Part shown: one piece after another, positions 27,506-37,001 of the stretch
Layout of the letters: the number at the start of each line of letters is the position of its first letter
Numbering within the stretch: position 1 is the stretch's first letter
DNA from: Bacteroidota bacterium
GTDB taxonomy: Bacteria > Bacteroidota > Bacteroidia > AKYH767-A > 2013-40CM-41-45
Length of the DNA stretch: 64,000 nucleotides
Direction: 5' to 3'
NCBI GenBank assembly: GCA_004295015.1
Contig: SHNE01000056.1
Span: 16,796-80,795, forward strand
Made by a program: the position numbers and the translations under genes
Notes under the pieces: model-generated
What the model was told of the DNA's origin: nothing
Database searches by the model: none
Seen by the model: only the letters and a program-made list of their open reading frames with translations

Positions 27506-30500
27506 ATGCGTCTATCAAGTCTTGAAATCAAAGGGTTTAAGAGCTTCGGCGACAAAGTCGTCATCCATTTTGACAAGGGTGTAACGGCAATTGTGGGCCC
27601 GAACGGAAGCGGCAAATCAAATGTCGTAGACGCCATGCGTTGGGTTTTAGGTGAACAAAAGACCAGAATGTTGCGCTCTGAAAAGATGGAAAACATCATT
27701 TTCAATGGTACTAAAACCCGTAAACAGGCCAATCTTGCTGAAGTTTCCCTCACTTTCGAAAACACTAAAAATATTCTGCCAACTGAATATTCCACGGTCA
27801 CGATCACCCGTCGTTTATACAGAAGTGGTGAATCGGAATATTTACTCAATAACGTTTCGTGCAGACTGAAAGATATTACCGACCTTTTTCTTGACACCGG
27901 CATCGGTTCAGATTCTTACGCAATCATTGAATTAAAAATGGTGGATGAGATCTTGAACGATAAACATAATGCCATTAAAACATTACTTGAAGAAGCGGCC
28001 GGCATTTCAAAATATAAGATCAGAAAAAAACAAACCTTTCAAAAACTGGCAGACACTGAAGCTGACCTTAGCCGGGTAAATGATTTATTGTTTGAGATTG
28101 AGCGAAATATGAAAACGCTTGAATCACAAGCTAAAAAAACAGATCGCTATTATAAACTTAAAGAACAATATAAGGAACTCAGCAGTGAATTGGCTCTTTT
28201 CACATTAAGCGGAAGCCGTACAACATTTGTTGAGTTACAGGAACAGGAAGAAAAACAAATAGCTGAGAAAACTTCCTATGATGCTCAATTGAGTGAAACT
28301 GAAGCCGAATTACAAAAGGTAAAGTTACACACACTCGATAAAGAGAAAGAACTTTCTGAATCGCAGAAACAACTTAATGATAAGATTGCTACCATCCGAC
28401 AGCACGAGAACGACAAGAAAATCAGCAATGAAAAGCTGAAGTTTTTGCAAGACAAAGAGTCCGGTCTGACGCAGCAAATCACAAAAGACAAGACCACCCT
28501 TCTTTCCACACAGGAACATATCCGCTTAAACGAAGAAGAAAAAGTAAACGAGGAAATTATTCTCGAGCAATTACAGGGACAATTGCTGGAACTTAAAGCA
28601 GAACTTGACAAAACACGTACTGCTCACGACACATTAAAAAGTGACATCTCCCGCATTACGAGCAGTGCACAGGCTATTCAGGCCAGCATGCACGAATCGG
28701 AGAAAAGCATGGCGGTAACCCAGGCACGCAGGGATTCACTTGAACGAGAAATTGAGCGACTAACTAATGATAATTCTGCCAAGGAAACAGAGCATAACCA
28801 ATTCCATGCAGAGGCAGAAAAGAGTAAAACAATAAAGGAAGAAAAAGAAAACGCGCTCAATGCATTATTGGCTTCGGAAGAGCACATTGCATCAGAAATC
28901 ATCCGCCTCGATGAGGATTTAAAGAAGATGACGGAAGAAGTAATCGCTGATGGTCGTAAGCTTGACGCAAGGCAAAATGAGTATAATCTTACCAAGAGTC
29001 TTGTTGAAAATCTGGAAGGTTATCCGGAATCCTTAAGGTACCTGAGAAAGAATTCCAGCTCTGACAGCGCACCATTGTTTTCAGAAATTCTCAGTTGCCC
29101 GGCTGAATACAAAACAGCCATCGAGAATTACCTGGATCCCTACATGAATTATTTCGTGATCGACAGCATTGAAGATGCAAGCAAGTCTATCAACTTACTA
29201 AGCGAAGCTTCAAAGGGTCGTGCGAACTTTTTCATTCTTAAAAACTTTGAAGACAACTCAGCTCCGGCGGCAGAAGAAATAAATGGTTCTATACCTGCAC
29301 TCTCAATTATCGATGTTGAAGATCGCTTCCGACCGCTTTGCAGACACCTATTACGCAATGTTTATGTTGTCACCGAAAATCAGGATCAAACTCCATATCT
29401 GCAGGAAGTAAATCAGTCACTGGTATTTATTTCCAAGAACGGAAAATACTGCCGCACCAAACATTCTCTTAGCGGAGGTTCTGTTGGATTGTTCGACGGA
29501 AAAAGAATTGGACGTGCGAAACATCTGGAAAGTCTCGGGAAGGAAATTGAAAGCTTAAGCAAATCGCTTCAGGAAACTAAAACACATCGTGATGAGGTTC
29601 AACGACAATTGCTGAGCAATAAGCAACAAAAAGAAAGATTCACTGCTGATAAAAACCGGTTTCAACAGGAAGTCAACAAAGCTGTACATGAGTTTAGCTC
29701 ACTGAAAAACAAAGCAGAGCATTTGGTTTCCACGATGGAAAACAACCAAAAGATCCTGCAAGACCTGACTCAACAGAGAAAGGCTATAGACGAAAACACA
29801 CAGGAAAACGACCTTAGTTTTCACGAGCACCTTGACTTATTAAGAACAGAATACGAAACAATTACTTCCCGGCTGACAAGCCAGCAAGAAGAGTTTTCAT
29901 CACTATCTGAACTGATGTCTGCTCAAAGCCATGAATACAACAATCACAACATACAGTGCATTCAGCAACAAAATAAAATTGCCACAATCGTTCGTGACCA
30001 TGCCTATAAAGTAAATTTACTTGAATCGTTAAATCAGAATATAACGGCGAATACAGCTGAACTGGAGCAAAGTCAGATTCAAATCCGCGAACTCCTTGAA
30101 ACCTCTACCGGATTTGATGATCAACTGCTTAATTTATATGCAGAGAAAGAAACCATGGATCAATCGGTTGCTTTGATTGAGACAGAATATTTTAAATCCC
30201 GTGGTTTAACTGATGAACTTGAAGGGAAGATCAGAACTATTCGTCACCAAAGGGAACAGGCAGAGCAATTCGCTCAGGTAATAAAAGACCGTACGAATGA
30301 ATTGAAGCTTCAACTGAATTCCCTCAAAGAGAGATTATCTGTTGAGTTCAATATCGATATTAATGATCTAATTGATAAAGAACCTTCGCCGGACTGGAAT
30401 GAAGAAGAACTGCGAGAAAAGGTAAACAAGCAAAAATCGCAACTCGATAATTACGGACCTATCAATCCGATGGCGGTTGAAGCCTTCAATGAAATCAATG

Positions 30501-31063
30501 AGAGGTATGTATTTATCAATACCCAGAAAAACGACCTCGCACTGGCGAAGGAGTCATTGTTAAAGACGATTGAAGAAATTGAAGTAACTGCACGCGAAAA
30601 CTTTATGCAGGCATTTACAGATATCCGTCAGAACTTCATCAAAGTGTTTCGTTCACTCTTTACAGAGGATGATGATTGTGATCTTGTCCTTATCAATCCT
30701 GAAAACCCAACAGAGAGTGATGTTCAGATTATAGCAAAACCTAAAGGAAAGCGTCCATTGTCTATCTCCCAACTTTCAGGAGGAGAAAAAACGCTTACGG
30801 CTACAGCCCTCCTCTTTGGAATTTATCTCTTGAAGCCTGCTCCTTTCTGCATATTCGACGAGGTAGACGCTCCCTTAGATGATATGAACATTGACAAGTT
30901 CAACAACATCATCAAGAAGTTTAGTGCTGAATCACAATTTATCATCATCACTCACAATAAGAGAACGATGACTGCTACCGATATCATTTATGGTATCACT
31001 ATGGTAGAACAGGGTGTGACTCAGGTTGTACCTGTGGATCTGGCAGAAGTTGTAGAAAACTGA
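27506..31063 (+). CDS. smc: Chromosome segregation protein SMC
   Basis: 1185 residues from ATG at 27506. A TTG nine codons upstream is in frame but lies within the -7 box. The N-terminal head has RLSSLEIKGFKSFGDKV and Walker A GPNGSGKSN (near residue 31). Two long coiled coils flank a hinge (about 510-660, with SLSGGSVGLFDGKRIGRAK at its end). The C-terminal head has the ABC signature QLSGGEKTLTATALLFG and Walker B FCIFDEVDAPLDD, followed by ITHNKRTM. SMC dimers with ScpA and ScpB load at the origin and organise the chromosome for segregation. scpA and scpB are not in the window. It is one of the three plus-strand genes. Confidence 0.97.
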   Translation: MRLSSLEIKGFKSFGDKVVIHFDKGVTAIVGPNGSGKSNVVDAMRWVLGEQKTRMLRSEKMENIIFNGTKTRKQANLAEVSLTFENTKNILPTEYSTVTITRRLYRSGESEYLLNNVSCRLKDITDLFLDTGIGSDSYAIIELKMVDEILNDKHNAIKTLLEEAAGISKYKIRKKQTFQKLADTEADLSRVNDLLFEIERNMKTLESQAKKTDRYYKLKEQYKELSSELALFTLSGSRTTFVELQEQEEKQIAEKTSYDAQLSETEAELQKVKLHTLDKEKELSESQKQLNDKIATIRQHENDKKISNEKLKFLQDKESGLTQQITKDKTTLLSTQEHIRLNEEEKVNEEIILEQLQGQLLELKAELDKTRTAHDTLKSDISRITSSAQAIQASMHESEKSMAVTQARRDSLEREIERLTNDNSAKETEHNQFHAEAEKSKTIKEEKENALNALLASEEHIASEIIRLDEDLKKMTEEVIADGRKLDARQNEYNLTKSLVENLEGYPESLRYLRKNSSSDSAPLFSEILSCPAEYKTAIENYLDPYMNYFVIDSIEDASKSINLLSEASKGRANFFILKNFEDNSAPAAEEINGSIPALSIIDVEDRFRPLCRHLLRNVYVVTENQDQTPYLQEVNQSLVFISKNGKYCRTKHSLSGGSVGLFDGKRIGRAKHLESLGKEIESLSKSLQETKTHRDEVQRQLLSNKQQKERFTADKNRFQQEVNKAVHEFSSLKNKAEHLVSTMENNQKILQDLTQQRKAIDENTQENDLSFHEHLDLLRTEYETITSRLTSQQEEFSSLSELMSAQSHEYNNHNIQCIQQQNKIATIVRDHAYKVNLLESLNQNITANTAELEQSQIQIRELLETSTGFDDQLLNLYAEKETMDQSVALIETEYFKSRGLTDELEGKIRTIRHQREQAEQFAQVIKDRTNELKLQLNSLKERLSVEFNIDINDLIDKEPSPDWNEEELREKVNKQKSQLDNYGPINPMAVEAFNEINERYVFINTQKNDLALAKESLLKTIEEIEVTARENFMQAFTDIRQNFIKVFRSLFTEDDDCDLVLINPENPTESDVQIIAKPKGKRPLSISQLSGGEKTLTATALLFGIYLLKPAPFCIFDEVDAPLDDMNIDKFNNIIKKFSAESQFIIITHNKRTMTATDIIYGITMVEQGVTQVVPVDLAEVVEN

Positions 31064-31078
31064 GTTTGAAAAACAAAA

Positions 31079-31126
31079 TTTACCCAAAAAAAAGCCGGAA
31101 TCACTTCCGGCTTTTTTTGGGTAAAT
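31079..31126 (+). terminator. Terminator of smc, bidirectional type
   Basis: Core stem GCCGGAA/TTCCGGC with a TCAC loop, flanked by A8 on the left and T7 on the right and by outer arms TTTACCC/GGGTAAA. It begins 16 bases after the smc stop. The symmetrical A and T tracts would allow it to work in both directions. Confidence 0.85.
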
Positions 31127-31151
31127 TTCTCATAGAAGAGTGCTGAAAAAT

Positions 31152-31187
31152 ACACAAGCCTGTATCTTACGGGATACAGGCTTGTGT
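31152..31187 (-). terminator. Second strong hairpin after smc
   Basis: Perfect 15-bp inverted repeat ACACAAGCCTGTATC and its complement around TTACGG. On the minus strand it is followed by ATTTTTC, which suits termination of a leftward transcript, probably from the Wzi-like gene that ends 350 bases away. On the plus strand no T run follows. Confidence 0.55.
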
Positions 31188-31535
31188 TGGAAGTTTTACG
31201 GAACTTCTGAATTGCGGAACCTGTTGATTTGTGTTCGTGTTTTCATTAGGTCCTTAGCTGAAAAACAGTTCGATGATTGTATTTTATTATTCTTGTCCAA
31301 CCAAATCATTCAAAGAACTATTATGTCATCAAAGAAATGACAAGAAGGTTGAACCGAGAAACAGCAATGTATAAGTGGCGGAACCGGCCGACAAGTGGCA
31401 GCTTAGCTGAATAAGTGGTTTATTCGATATTACGCTTTCTCAAAATCATGACAGAAAAGTCAATTCAATCCGGACTAACAGCTTACGGAAATCAATCCGG
31501 TAAAAAATCTGACAGGAAGAAAATTCGGGTCCTCA
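31188..31535. other. Intergenic stretch without a gene
   Basis: About 350 bases between the hairpin and the Wzi-like gene. I see no credible coding frame. The only structure is the three-copy AAGTGG motif described separately and a short repeated GCTGAA string. It may be the 3' untranslated region of the Wzi-like gene or decayed mobile DNA. Confidence 0.4.
31373..31418 (+). repeat. Three AAGTGG motifs at exact 20-bp spacing
   Basis: AAGTGG occurs at 31373, 31393 and 31413, each preceded by an AT or AC dinucleotide. The 20-bp period resembles the multiple transposase-binding repeats found at ends of IS21-type elements. No transposase gene or second end is present in the gap, so this can only be a relic or a chance or regulatory repeat. 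Confidence 0.35.
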
Positions 31536-33170
31536 TCAGAAGCCAATATTGGCTCCGACATTAATTGTTGTTCGCTTGCCTCTGAAATAAGGCATCGAAT
31601 AAACATCATCCTTCAGGCCATGATGGTCGGTAGATGATAGAGCGGCGAAAATCCAAGCATCGTTCAGGAGCTGGTAGCGGGCCTTAAATGAAATATCAGA
31701 CGCCTGCCAGTACACTCTGTCAATAAATGGGTGACCAAGGCCATTCCCCTGAGGATCCGCCGAGACACCGGTATACAAATACTCCCAGCCTTTCTGAGCA
31801 AGTGTGTAAGAGGCTTCTAGAAGGAGCTTTGAAATTGGCTTGTATCCCAACGACAGATATACTTCCTGAGCATTATCCCCGAGGTAGTGACCCATGTTAA
31901 AACTGCTCGATGCAAAAGTAGTGGTGCTAATATAATGTCGATAAACCACAGGATTAGTCCGTGTATATTCGGCTGTAAGAAAAACATTTTTAATTCCAAG
32001 GTTACTCAGGCGAGCTCCAACTTTCATTGAATAAAAGTTAGAATGTTTGGATTTATCAGTTGCTCTTCCAAGAGCTATTTCGTCGACAAACACGCTTAGA
32101 TATAAATGTGTGTTTCGGATATTTCGTGAGCTGATATTAAAAAAGAATTGAGAATTCTGTCCCAGGAAGTTACTCCCTGTTGAAGTCAATGAATGATCTA
32201 TAGTTTTGAAGAAGAAAAAAGGGATCAGGTAAGCGGGATGCACATTTTGATCTGAATAAACTATAGAATTACCGAGTGAAACCTGCAACCTCTTAAAGGG
32301 AGTCAGGGTGTACATATTGGCAGCAATATACTTTGGTCTGAAATTAATCCGATTCGAATTACCATTAACATACGTTTTACTGCTGTCGATAACATCACTC
32401 ACCAGCCAGCCATGAATATAATTGAAATCAAACCAAGGAACCGGTTTAAGATGTAATTTCAGAGAAGCAAAACTCGGTTGATGTCCGGAAAAAATATTTG
32501 AACCATGGTAGTTATCACCCCATACAAAATGATCTTTGACAAGACCAACACTTCCCCAGGCCCAGGTATAAGTTATTCCACCCCGCATCTCATCAAAATC
32601 GCCCCCGCCTTTTGTATCAACTTTGTAATTTGAAGCATCAAACTGATTCAGGTATGCCGGATCACTGAGGCGTTTGCTTTCATGGTTATCACGAAGACTT
32701 GCATAGAAACCCAATTTCTTCCCAACATAAGAATAGATTTCTGCTCCATTCCATCGATGATAAAAACTGCCGCTATCATTGCTGTAATAACTCATTCCAA
32801 GTATAGGATTCAAGTTGAATGTGAACAAGGAATCTTTGTAATAGAAAAGATCTAATCGCTTATCAAATTTTTTATCAGGTCTTAACTCTTTCGAAAAATC
32901 TTTGAGGTAAAAATCCAATTCCTTTTGCTGACGCTGATTCAACTCTGCTCTCTTATTATTAGCCTCGAACAACTTTTCCGCTATAAGCATCCTCGAATAG
33001 GGCTTGATAGCAGAATTAAGTTCTATGATCTGTGCATTACTGAGCTCATCGAGGTAATCGTAAATATCTGTGCTACTGACATGCTGATAGACTTCCTGAG
33101 CCATCGTATGAGAGTGCCAGAGAATACTTAAGCTAAGGCACAGGAGGATCTTCCGGATGGATGCTGTCAT
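31536..33170 (-). CDS. Wzi-like capsule-assembly outer-membrane protein
   Basis: 544 residues from ATG. The signal peptide ends near HTMA-Q. After an alpha-helical region (residues about 30-100: IYDYLDELSNAQIIELNSA) come many amphipathic beta-strands, ending INVGANIGF. Blocks such as WAWGSVGLVKDHFVWGDNYH and FNYIHGWLVSDV fit the Caps_assemb_Wzi family, an outer-membrane barrel that anchors or organises capsular polysaccharide on the surface. It lies 60 bases downstream of the sugar transferase gene on the same strand, at the end of the polysaccharide locus. The assignment is by pattern, so the specific polymer is not known. Confidence 0.78.
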   Translation of the reverse strand: MTASIRKILLCLSLSILWHSHTMAQEVYQHVSSTDIYDYLDELSNAQIIELNSAIKPYSRMLIAEKLFEANNKRAELNQRQQKELDFYLKDFSKELRPDKKFDKRLDLFYYKDSLFTFNLNPILGMSYYSNDSGSFYHRWNGAEIYSYVGKKLGFYASLRDNHESKRLSDPAYLNQFDASNYKVDTKGGGDFDEMRGGITYTWAWGSVGLVKDHFVWGDNYHGSNIFSGHQPSFASLKLHLKPVPWFDFNYIHGWLVSDVIDSSKTYVNGNSNRINFRPKYIAANMYTLTPFKRLQVSLGNSIVYSDQNVHPAYLIPFFFFKTIDHSLTSTGSNFLGQNSQFFFNISSRNIRNTHLYLSVFVDEIALGRATDKSKHSNFYSMKVGARLSNLGIKNVFLTAEYTRTNPVVYRHYISTTTFASSSFNMGHYLGDNAQEVYLSLGYKPISKLLLEASYTLAQKGWEYLYTGVSADPQGNGLGHPFIDRVYWQASDISFKARYQLLNDAWIFAALSSTDHHGLKDDVYSMPYFRGKRTTINVGANIGF

Positions 33171-33230
33171 TTTCCGTTTATTTTATTGCAAAAATAGAGT
33201 TGGAATCGAATAATAAAACCCTTTCAGGAA

Positions 33231-34406
33231 TTATTTACTACGAGCACTTTTAACAAGAATATTATAACTGGCCTTAAAGAAATAACGAATGTCAGTTATC
33301 CAGCCGGATTTCTCATAGGCTGTAAGATAATTCATTTCGGAGGCCATGATTTCTTCCAATGTTTTAGGAAGATCTGCGTAGAAAGGAGGAAGTAAGCCGG
33401 GCTTATGTTGTAAACGTTTAGCCCTAAGTTCAGGTGTATATAAACTCAGGTAGTGAGCACTCAAGGGTCTGACACCAACGATTTTTAAATCTCCACGAAG
33501 CAGATTGATGATCATTGGAATTTCGTCAACCCAATATTTTCTGAAAAATTTCCCCAGCGTAGACACGCGGAAGTCGTCTTTTAATTTACCTCCATCTGCC
33601 AATGCATTCTGCTCATAAACGTACTGCTGGATAAATTCGGAATAAGCATGCATCGTACGCATCTTATATACATGGATAATACGACCACCTTTTCCGTGAC
33701 GGCGCATTCTGAAAATGGCGCCATAAACAGGCTCGTAATCAAACAAAGGATCTTTTTGTTTGGTTGCGACAAAGTATAAATTATGCCCTATAAATTTCTT
33801 GTCAATAATTTTGAAACCGGCAGCGTATAAACGGCCAAAGGTCTCAGTACGAGAAAGCACTTTATTTCGGTCTCCCGTTAGCTTCAAATAAATCGTATTG
33901 GTAACAGGAAGCTTCGGGAATACACGTTTGAGAATGAAGTCGAGCACATAATAAATATGACTGATCACCGGCGGAAACTTTTTCATGATTCTTTGTTTCC
34001 GAAGATACTTTGTCTCCACGCAGCCAATGAACATTCCGTTATCACCCAACTGTTGGTTGACAGAAGAAAAGAACCGATTGATTTCCTTTACGTCATTAAC
34101 TCTTTTCAGATTTATGATTGCCTTTGTATTAAGAGGCAACTGAAGAATACTTTCAGATATGGAAGTCCGAAGAATTGAAATTCCCTGTTCATTGAGATTA
34201 CAATGACTGGTAATAAAGGCGCGGACCCGCTTGTCCATCCCCCCTATTTTCTCTAGATGGGGCTTTGGAAAATACTTGGGACGACGTAATTTAGTAGTTC
34301 GAGGAAGTGATACAGCTAATGACCCTTCACCTGCCAAAACAGGAGTCGCACGAAAGCGATAGGCCCATTTGGTTGAAGCAGATTTAAGATTATTAATTTT
34401 TTTCAT
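33231..34406 (-). CDS. Initiating sugar-phosphate transferase with atypical N-terminal domain
   Basis: 391 residues from ATG at 34406 (a GTG two codons upstream is also possible). The C-terminal 190 residues are the bacterial sugar transferase domain: RHGKGGRIIHVYKMRTM, then DDFRVSTLGKFFRKYWVDE and INLLRGDLKIVGVRPLS. This family links a sugar-1-phosphate to undecaprenyl phosphate and starts polysaccharide synthesis. The N-terminal 200 residues do not show the four membrane helices of WbaP-type enzymes. Instead a soluble region with a methyltransferase-like C-terminal pattern (GDNGMFIGCVETKYL and TFGRLYAAGFKIIDKKFIG) is followed by one weakly hydrophobic segment. It is preceded by a 430-base gap, so it probably has its own promoter. 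Confidence 0.85.
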   Translation of the reverse strand: MKKINNLKSASTKWAYRFRATPVLAGEGSLAVSLPRTTKLRRPKYFPKPHLEKIGGMDKRVRAFITSHCNLNEQGISILRTSISESILQLPLNTKAIINLKRVNDVKEINRFFSSVNQQLGDNGMFIGCVETKYLRKQRIMKKFPPVISHIYYVLDFILKRVFPKLPVTNTIYLKLTGDRNKVLSRTETFGRLYAAGFKIIDKKFIGHNLYFVATKQKDPLFDYEPVYGAIFRMRRHGKGGRIIHVYKMRTMHAYSEFIQQYVYEQNALADGGKLKDDFRVSTLGKFFRKYWVDEIPMIINLLRGDLKIVGVRPLSAHYLSLYTPELRAKRLQHKPGLLPPFYADLPKTLEEIMASEMNYLTAYEKSGWITDIRYFFKASYNILVKSARSK

Positions 34407-34838
34407 TTTCACACCGATATCCCATTCGCAGGGATTTTTTACAATTTACTCCTCACCACGCAGGAAAGGAAGTTAATTCGGTGAAAACGGACTAAAATCT
34501 GGTCAATAACCCGATATGCTTGGTAAAACCAGCGACATAATGGATGTACTTTCTAGAATTTACCTTAATTGTTTTGCATTCCGCAGTTTGGAATCACCCA
34601 ATAAATACAAAACAATCGATGTAATCAGACTACCTTTTGTAAGTAGTTGTGTTTCTGATATTAGTGTTACGTTTTCCTGAATTGTAAGGTAAATGTATGA
34701 AAGGAATTGGATTACGCAAGTTTTCCGACAGAATCAAAACAATTTGTTAATAAAAAAATAACAGTGTTCGAAAAAACTGCAAAAAGGGCTGAATTCAGCC
34801 ATGAGCGCTGGTTTCTGTGGATAATTGATTTCAGGAAA
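34407..34838. other. 432-base intergenic region inside the polysaccharide locus
   Basis: No convincing coding frame on either strand. No exact TAnnTTTG is visible on the minus strand. A short ATTCC/GGAAT inverted repeat lies in the middle, and one perfect DnaA-box-like TGTGGATAA at 34816-34824. It probably holds the promoter and leader of the sugar transferase-Wzi pair. Confidence 0.35.
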
Positions 34839-35933
34839 TTATCGGAATCTCTCAAGTTCTTCTATCTTTTTCAAACAATCGATATCCTTCGGAGAACAGC
34901 TAAGCAACCATTGCATAGTTTTTGAAAAATCAGATTTCTCCAGCAGCATCTTGTCACGCCTTGATGACCATTCTTTCTTTATGTTCTCTATAGAAAGGTA
35001 CGCATCAAGCACCTGAAAAAGTTTATCAGGATCATCAGTACGCACACCACTTGTTAAATGATAAGTCTTTTCAAGATCTTCTAAATAGGAAAGTTCACCG
35101 ACGAAATCATTGAAACGTATAGCGGGAGTACCCAAGACAGCAGCCTCGGCAGTCATCGTTTGACTGTCGCCAATAAACATTTCGGCATAGTACAGTGCAT
35201 GGTGTATATCACTGGCACGAATATTTATCCGGTATGGTTCAAACTCCGGCGTTAGATTTCGTTCAGATGTGAGATGAACCTTACCGTGCTCAGCTAATAT
35301 TTTTATTAATCGCCTCGCAATATCATCAGTGATACCTGTCTTTCCTACATCATGGTATGCGCCCAACTCTGAAAACCGAACAATGAAATTCTTCACCGAA
35401 AGATCAAAAATTTTCTCTACTCGTTTTCTGTCCGGAGTGAAATGATTTGGATGCAGATAAGCTAGTTCATGATAGGAAGGATAGCCAAGCTTTTTATGAT
35501 TCCATTTCCAGGCACTGCAGCAATCCGGACAAACAAGATAGGTCGCAGTAGGCCCTGCTATTCGTGCAAAGGAGGCAACCTTTTCAAAATCGTCTTCAAA
35601 CAAAATAAAAGAAGGAATATTCAGGAGCTTCCCTAAAACACCAAGTTCCGCTGCACTACCAACTAACCGCTGCGGTTTATGCTTAAGAATAATTCCCATC
35701 AGTTTTAACATCCTCCGGGAAAAATTCAAGATTATGCGAATTTTATTCTTCTTTGAACCTGAACTTTTGGAATCAATATTCAGAAACTCAATTCCCGACT
35801 CCTTCAAAAGTGTTTCCAGAACGTCTTTAGACTTTATACAAACTACGATCTCATCAGATGGGAAAGAAAGAATAGCATTCTTATACAGATGAAAGTGGGC
35901 AGGATGTCCCAGATAAAAAAGGGCCTTCGTCAT
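34839..35933 (-). CDS. DUF354 family GT-B fold glycosyltransferase-like protein
   Basis: 364 residues from ATG. The N-terminus ALFYLGHPAHFHLYKNAI is the hallmark of DUF354 proteins, which share the GT-B fold of UDP-GlcNAc 2-epimerases and MurG-like transferases. The C-terminal half contains the nucleotide-sugar-binding type GDSQTMTAEAAVLGTPAIRF. A CPDCC cysteine cluster near residue 135 is unusual for cytosolic glycosyltransferases and might bind metal. It is the last gene of the leftward polysaccharide operon, 24 bases after the LbH acyltransferase. Donor and acceptor are unknown. Confidence 0.78.
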   Translation of the reverse strand: MTKALFYLGHPAHFHLYKNAILSFPSDEIVVCIKSKDVLETLLKESGIEFLNIDSKSSGSKKNKIRIILNFSRRMLKLMGIILKHKPQRLVGSAAELGVLGKLLNIPSFILFEDDFEKVASFARIAGPTATYLVCPDCCSAWKWNHKKLGYPSYHELAYLHPNHFTPDRKRVEKIFDLSVKNFIVRFSELGAYHDVGKTGITDDIARRLIKILAEHGKVHLTSERNLTPEFEPYRINIRASDIHHALYYAEMFIGDSQTMTAEAAVLGTPAIRFNDFVGELSYLEDLEKTYHLTSGVRTDDPDKLFQVLDAYLSIENIKKEWSSRRDKMLLEKSDFSKTMQWLLSCSPKDIDCLKKIEELERFR

Positions 35934-35957
35934 ATTCTACATTCTGAATTCATTCAA

Positions 35958-36998
35958 CTAATCCAATCTTGAGAAGCGAACACCATAACGGGAAAAGAAA
36001 GCAAGCAATTCCTCTCCTGATGCGTTGGATCCTATTCTCATTCCATTATTAATCGAAACTGCCATACCATATCCGCTCTCAATCGCCTCTTGTAAGATCG
36101 CCGGTGTAGCGCTGTCAAAAATAACGACCGAGCCGGAATCCCCCTTAATATGCATCAGCGGAGAAAGCACATAATGAATTGCGCCGCTCCTCTTTCCCTG
36201 AATAGTTGCAATGAAGCCATTATCCTCCGCTTGCACGTCACAGGTAAAGTCTTCATATCTCAGGTAATTGAAAAACTCATCAAAAATATTCTTCAATACC
36301 TTGTCTTTCTCATTTTTTGCAGGTTGAGTGGGAACATTTTCCTTAATAATTTTTGCAGGTGATCCTGCGGCGATGCAATTGGATGGAAGATCACTGTTCA
36401 ACATCGAATTGGCACCAACTACAACATTATCTCCAACTGTAACACCGGGCATGATAAATACCCTCCATGGAAGCCATACTTTCTTACCAAGATGAATGGG
36501 AGCGAATTTTACCGGAAATCCTTCCAGTTGAGAATTCCAACTGCCATGAGTAAATAAAAGACAGTGCCCGCCAATACCTGAATCGTCATCAATAAAAATT
36601 GGCAATGTCGGATTAAGGTAACTAAGCTGCATGATAATACATCGTTTCCCCATATGGAAAGACGACTGGGGAGTCTTCATCCCTCCGATATACACTTGCT
36701 CATTGATGCGCGAGTCCTCATCGATAAATATTTTCTCTGTGTCAATCACCGAAAAGGATCCGATTTTCACAAATCTTTTTAGTGTTAGTTGCCTTCCCCG
36801 AATAATTGTAAAGAATCCGACCTTTGTATGGTCGCCAATCTCCACTTTTCTTCCGATGATGACACTTCCAAAAGACAAGCTCACACCTTTACCAATACGA
36901 TACCCTTTGGCACGGTAAACCACCTTCTTCAGAAAGGATGGCAACATACCTATGCAAAGCATGTGAAGAACCGGTATACGTCTTTTCTTAATTAACAT
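35958..36998 (-). CDS. Left-handed beta-helix acyltransferase with extra C-terminal domain
   Basis: 346 residues from ATG. Residues about 30-215 show hexapeptide repeats of the left-handed beta-helix fold (IGKGVSLSFGSVIIGRKVEI and MPGVTVGDNVVVGANSMLNS), with the end GSPAKIIKE typical of the LacA/WbbJ acetyltransferase group. Residues about 230-346 form an extra domain (KNIFDEFFNYLRYEDFTCDV and GIRIGSNASGEELL-like strands) that I do not recognise. The family transfers acetyl or other acyl groups from CoA to sugars. It follows the deacetylase-like gene by 3 bases, which suggests a linked acetyl-editing step. Confidence 0.8.
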   Translation of the reverse strand: MLIKKRRIPVLHMLCIGMLPSFLKKVVYRAKGYRIGKGVSLSFGSVIIGRKVEIGDHTKVGFFTIIRGRQLTLKRFVKIGSFSVIDTEKIFIDEDSRINEQVYIGGMKTPQSSFHMGKRCIIMQLSYLNPTLPIFIDDDSGIGGHCLLFTHGSWNSQLEGFPVKFAPIHLGKKVWLPWRVFIMPGVTVGDNVVVGANSMLNSDLPSNCIAAGSPAKIIKENVPTQPAKNEKDKVLKNIFDEFFNYLRYEDFTCDVQAEDNGFIATIQGKRSGAIHYVLSPLMHIKGDSGSVVIFDSATPAILQEAIESGYGMAVSINNGMRIGSNASGEELLAFFSRYGVRFSRLD

Positions 36999-37001
36999 TC
37001 T

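Noticed and set aside
34816..34824. Perfect DnaA-box-like TGTGGATAA
   Set aside because: It is a single copy with no cluster of boxes, AT-rich unwinding region or dnaA/dnaN neighbour, so it does not support an origin.
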